A stretch of 35,793 nt of DNA, taken from positions 66,448-102,240 of the forward strand of contig CAIWCD010000032.1 in the NCBI GenBank assembly GCA_903911145.1. Direction: 5' to 3'. The notes below the pieces were generated by a model that did no database searches, was not told where the DNA came from, and saw only the letters and a list, made by a program, of their open reading frames with translations. The translations under genes and the position numbers were made by a program. This document shows positions 33,901 through 35,793 of this stretch, in pieces. The DNA comes from an uncultured delta proteobacterium (GTDB taxonomy: Bacteria; Myxococcota; Myxococcia; Myxococcales; 40CM-4-68-19). Numbering within the stretch: position 1 is the first letter of the stretch; each line of letters starts with the position of its first letter.

Positions 33901-35793
33901 CCGGCAGCGGCGCGGCAGATAGTTGCAGAAGATAAGTATCGATCGGTCGGGCAGGCACTGCTCGCGCCGTTGCAGGTCTCGACCGCGTCGCACACGCCAG
34001 CTGCCGCGCGGCAGACGGTTCCCCCGGCCGCGACTGCGTCTGCGGGGCAGTTCACGGAGCTGCCCGTGCAGGTCTCGGCGACGTCGCAGCCGCCGTCCGC
34101 GGGACGGCAGACCGTCCCGGTGCCAGCGAGTGCGTCGGCGGGACAGGTCGGCGAGCCTCCGGTGCAGCTCTCGGCGACGTCGCAGACGCCTGCGGCTGCG
34201 CGGCAGACAGTTCCCGCGTCGACGAACTTGTCGACCGGGCAGGCTGCGCTCGATCCCGTGCAGCTCTCGACGACGTCGCAGTTTCCGGCCGACGCACGAC
34301 AGACGACGCTCGCCGCGGCAAATGCATCGACGGGGCACGCCGCTGAACTTCCGGTGCAGCTCTCGGCGACGTCGCAGACACCAGCAGCGGCGCGGCAGAC
34401 GAGGCTCGAGGGCTCGAACGCGTTGGCCGGGCAGGCCGAGGCGATCCCCGAGCAGAACGCGCCCTGGTCGCAGACGTCGCTCGGTGCGCGGCAGGCCGTG
34501 GTGAGCGGCGCGAAGAGATCTGGCGGGCAGTTGATCGACGCGCCGGTGCAGGTCTCGGCGACATCGCAGACATCGACCGCCGCGCGGCAGACGGTCGTCG
34601 TGGGCTGCAGTTGATCGCTCGGGCAGCTCGCGGATGAGCCCGTGCAGCTCTCGGCAACATCGCAGACGCCGGCAGCGGGCCGGCAGACGGTGCTCGCTGG
34701 CGCGAGAGCGTCGGCTGGGCAGTTCGCCGAACTACCCGTGCAGGTTTCCGCGATGTCGCAGAGACCCGCAGCAGCGCGGCAGATGGTTGAGGTCGGCGCC
34801 AATACATCAGCGGGGCATTGGGCGGAGTTTCCGGTGCACGTCTCCGCGATATCGCAGGCCCCGGCAGCGGCGCGGCAGACGGTTGATGTCGGCGCCAATA
34901 CATCAGCCGGGCATTGGGCGGAGTTTCCGGTGCACGCCTCGGCGATATCGCAGAGGCCTGCAGCAGGTCGGCAGACGGTTGAGGTCGGCGCCAATACATC
35001 AGCGGGGCATTGCGCCGAATTGCCCGTGCACGACTCGGCAATATCGCAAGCTCCAGCCGCAGCGCGGCAGACCGTTGATGTCGGCGCCAATACATCAGCG
35101 GGGCATTGCGCCGAATTACCCGTGCACGCCTCGGCGATATCGCAGAGGCCCGCAGGAGCGCGGCAGACGGTAGAGGTCGGCGCCAATACATCGGCGGGGC
35201 ATTGCGCCGAATTACCCGTGCACGCCTCGGCGATATCGCAAGCTCCAACCGCAGCGCGGCAGACGGTTGATGTTGGCGCTAGTACATCGGCGGGGCATTG
35301 GGGAGAATTACCCGTGCACGTCTCGGCGACATCGCAGAGGCCCGCAGGAGCGCGGCAGACGGTAGAGGTCGGCGCCAATACATCAGTGGGGCACTGCGCC
35401 GAACTACCCGTGCACGTCTCGGCAATATCGCAGAGGCCCGCAGCAGCGCGGCAGACGGTTGATGTAGGCGCCAATATATCGGCCGGGCATTGGGCGGAGT
35501 TTCCCGTGCACGTCTCGGTTACATCGCAGGCTCCGGCAGCGGCGCGGCAGACGGTTGATGTTGGCGCTAGTATATCGGCCGGGCATTGGGCGGAGTTTCC
35601 GGTGCACGTCTCGGCGACATCGCAGAGGCCCGCAGCTGGTCGGCAGACGGTTGATGTCGGCGCCAATACATCAGCGGGGCATTGCGCCGAACTACCCGTG
35701 CACGTCTCGGCGATATCGCAGAGGCCCGCAGCAGCGCGGCAGACGGTTGATGTAGGCGCCAATATATCGGCCGGGCATTGGGCGGAGTTTCCC
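30921..35793 (-). CDS. Disintegrin-repeat metzincin protease, N-terminus beyond the window
   Basis: At least 1623 residues are visible; the frame is open to the right edge and the start lies outside. In order: a Cys-rich array (35793-33354) of 25 complete units of about 32 residues; one 'DCxxxxxDGCET...NCGACxxVC' unit (about 33290-33130); a protease domain with zinc site HEYGHNLGLMH (32163-32195) and a Met-turn candidate YSDEMG; a region resembling a divergent InlB B-repeat (about 31590-31350); and a C-terminal PPC domain starting PTNDNFAAAQAI (about 31330-30930). HExxHxxGxxH identifies a metzincin, closest in feel to the gametolysin/M11 type ('HExGHNLGLxH'). It is probably secreted and protein-degrading. 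The Cys repeats match the second half of disintegrin domains of ADAM proteases. Confidence 0.88.
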   Translation of the reverse strand, partial: GNSAQCPADILAPTSTVCRAAAGLCDIAETCTGSSAQCPADVLAPTSTVCRPAAGLCDVAETCTGNSAQCPADILAPTSTVCRAAAGACDVTETCTGNSAQCPADILAPTSTVCRAAAGLCDIAETCTGSSAQCPTDVLAPTSTVCRAPAGLCDVAETCTGNSPQCPADVLAPTSTVCRAAVGACDIAEACTGNSAQCPADVLAPTSTVCRAPAGLCDIAEACTGNSAQCPADVLAPTSTVCRAAAGACDIAESCTGNSAQCPADVLAPTSTVCRPAAGLCDIAEACTGNSAQCPADVLAPTSTVCRAAAGACDIAETCTGNSAQCPADVLAPTSTICRAAAGLCDIAETCTGSSANCPADALAPASTVCRPAAGVCDVAESCTGSSASCPSDQLQPTTTVCRAAVDVCDVAETCTGASINCPPDLFAPLTTACRAPSDVCDQGAFCSGIASACPANAFEPSSLVCRAAAGVCDVAESCTGSSAACPVDAFAAASVVCRASAGNCDVVESCTGSSAACPVDKFVDAGTVCRAAAGVCDVAESCTGGSPTCPADALAGTGTVCRPADGGCDVAETCTGSSVNCPADAVAAGGTVCRAAAGVCDAVETCNGASSACPTDRYLSSATICRAAAGLCDAVEYCPGNGINCPADAVLPVNSVCRNQLISPGGGTCDVTDKCDGVTVNCPDAVKPAGTSCWFSQGLCDATVSCDGISAICHHVQDAGTSCGSAAGPCASPPSCDGGYLGCQPGTLLAAGSVCRSAAGACDVAETCSGATATCPADQFLDAGTVCRAATGVCDVAEVCAGDAGTCPADGFAPSATTCNPGTPNELGICASGSCVVSCAAGYADCNADAGDGCETAIATDILNCGACNHVCSNALGTPLCGNGNCATSAHLATAVNLQSVSYPGGTTPVPVGQSIQFTVRVPNATPGVAAEVWYFLDANLVFQSASAGGQGGTICTAAAFTGAFPNGVEGTAQTLDCLLTDGSVPLVMTANASGYIAPSKVPYGATVVNALDDPYAAVACFAPFTTCVPVRVAVQPATSALVTTGPLRTALVLASGTGAPAHPYANTTNTASVFYSSSNPSSAYNYFLQSSGGTAKVAGAAGTEGGASDIYGPFTISGSSCMSTSTVMAVAASSINLANYERIMIVANDPTLCGAGGLSGSQTFTVAGQPKVIPVSIVYNGAYGDTTLNGKTGYALLHEYGHNLGLMHAGGWECGATAIAFNGTCNNLQYDDYSDEMGAGQRAQFNPVHKEQLGWLEGLRAEPIWTSGTYVINAYEDPTENVKVLKIPRKLRQAGSLYPNGIATGYYYLAARRPVAPFNDWISTAPAYANGVAIYMDENTGNSSTAAIDVTPNSASGPVDFADAALLAGQTFTDSESNISITVVSSTATQATVSITIGARSKRFVEAAASDAYGGIAAGATITGVGDYTIGSSVTLTGVPPSGYQMFFWESGVGGWHTVGPGSSNQQYTFTVTDDVLVWATFKAVAPTNDNFAAAQAITTLPTQVKEFTQSATTEAGEPTSLTCNAASVNPDCTVWFSFTAPTTQTLVVDTAPSDYFTTVAVYTGSAVNALTLVPGDCSIAGLSTLGSHVSFSAVAGTTYYIQVGATNLGQNLVVNFTAGP
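33354..35793 (-). repeat. Tandem 96-bp array encoding disintegrin-like Cys repeats
   Basis: There are 25 complete units plus a partial one at the edge. The unit consensus is APTSTVCRAAAGxCD, then (I/V)AExCTGxSAxCPADVL: six Cys-containing turns reduced to four Cys per unit (VCR, CDxAE, CTG, CPAD). Units 1-11 counted from the window edge (34704-35759) are nearly identical, share the same codons at the GGCGCCAATA (+ strand) junction, and have exact 96-bp spacing. Units 12-25 (33354-34703) are diverged, with three irregular units of 37, 30 and 31 residues. This points to recent amplification at the N-terminal side. Confidence 0.93.

Noticed and set aside
33354..35793. Regular 96-bp repeats that could be taken for a CRISPR array
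   Set aside because: The repeats are contiguous, have no unique spacers, and code in one frame for a Cys-rich protein.

Overview
The window is GC-rich and gene-dense, and it most resembles a myxobacterial (Myxococcota) chromosome. This rests on content, not on a database match. It has several large secreted proteins built from Cys-rich and Ig-like repeats, Asp-Ala-Gly linkers behind lipoprotein signal peptides, 'DCDxxxxNGCET'-type Cys motifs, an ECF sigma factor and a recC-recB-recD cluster. I see no tRNA, rRNA, insertion sequence, integrase or CRISPR array. Both ends cut genes: the left end cuts what looks like an SPFH/band-7 protein, and the right end lies inside a tandem-repeat array of a metalloprotease gene.

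Layout. 1-2992 (+): the tail of an SPFH-like protein, a 57-aa Arc-like ribbon-helix-helix protein, a secreted Cys-containing protein with a TTG start, an SDR oxidoreductase and a CDF cation exporter. 2989-13380 (-): one 3463-aa predicted lipoprotein with about 17 Ig-like domains, a Cys-rich stalk, a Calx-beta-like region and a C-terminal GLUG-like beta-helix. A 409-aa block of four Ig domains is tandemly duplicated at exact 1227-bp spacing. 13512-14327 (+): a secreted, probably outer-membrane protein. 14350-15921 (-): a compact regulatory cluster of an 84-aa Cys-rich lipoprotein, a 55-aa exported Cys/His-rich peptide, an ECF sigma factor and a polytopic Cys-rich membrane protein. The last three abut or overlap. 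16059-17264 (-): a lipoprotein PPP-type phosphoesterase (Shelph-like) on a DAG-repeat linker. 17425-26777 (+): recC-recB-recD, translationally coupled, encoding a complete RecBCD helicase-nuclease. 26774-27496 (-): a YhhQ-type queuosine-precursor transporter. 27621-28643 (+): a SAM-dependent O-methyltransferase-like protein. 28656-29060 (-): an SMI1/KNR4 protein. 29233-30913 (+): an OmpA-family protein with a duplicated N-terminal module, then a FlxA-like coiled-coil protein. 30921-35793 (-): a metzincin with HExxHxxGLxH behind at least 25 copies of a 32-residue repeat that looks like the C-terminal half of a eukaryotic disintegrin domain, followed by C-terminal InlB-like and PPC domains.

Most genes are envelope, surface or secreted functions mixed with housekeeping DNA repair and tRNA modification. 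Three things deserve most attention. The first is the Cys-peptide / ECF sigma / Cys-rich membrane protein module, a plausible metal- or thiol-sensing circuit. The second is the bacterial disintegrin-repeat plus metzincin protein, a parallel to ADAM proteases. The third is the recent segmental duplication in the giant Ig-repeat lipoprotein. All five convergent gene pairs meet with overlapping stops or gaps of 22 bp or less.
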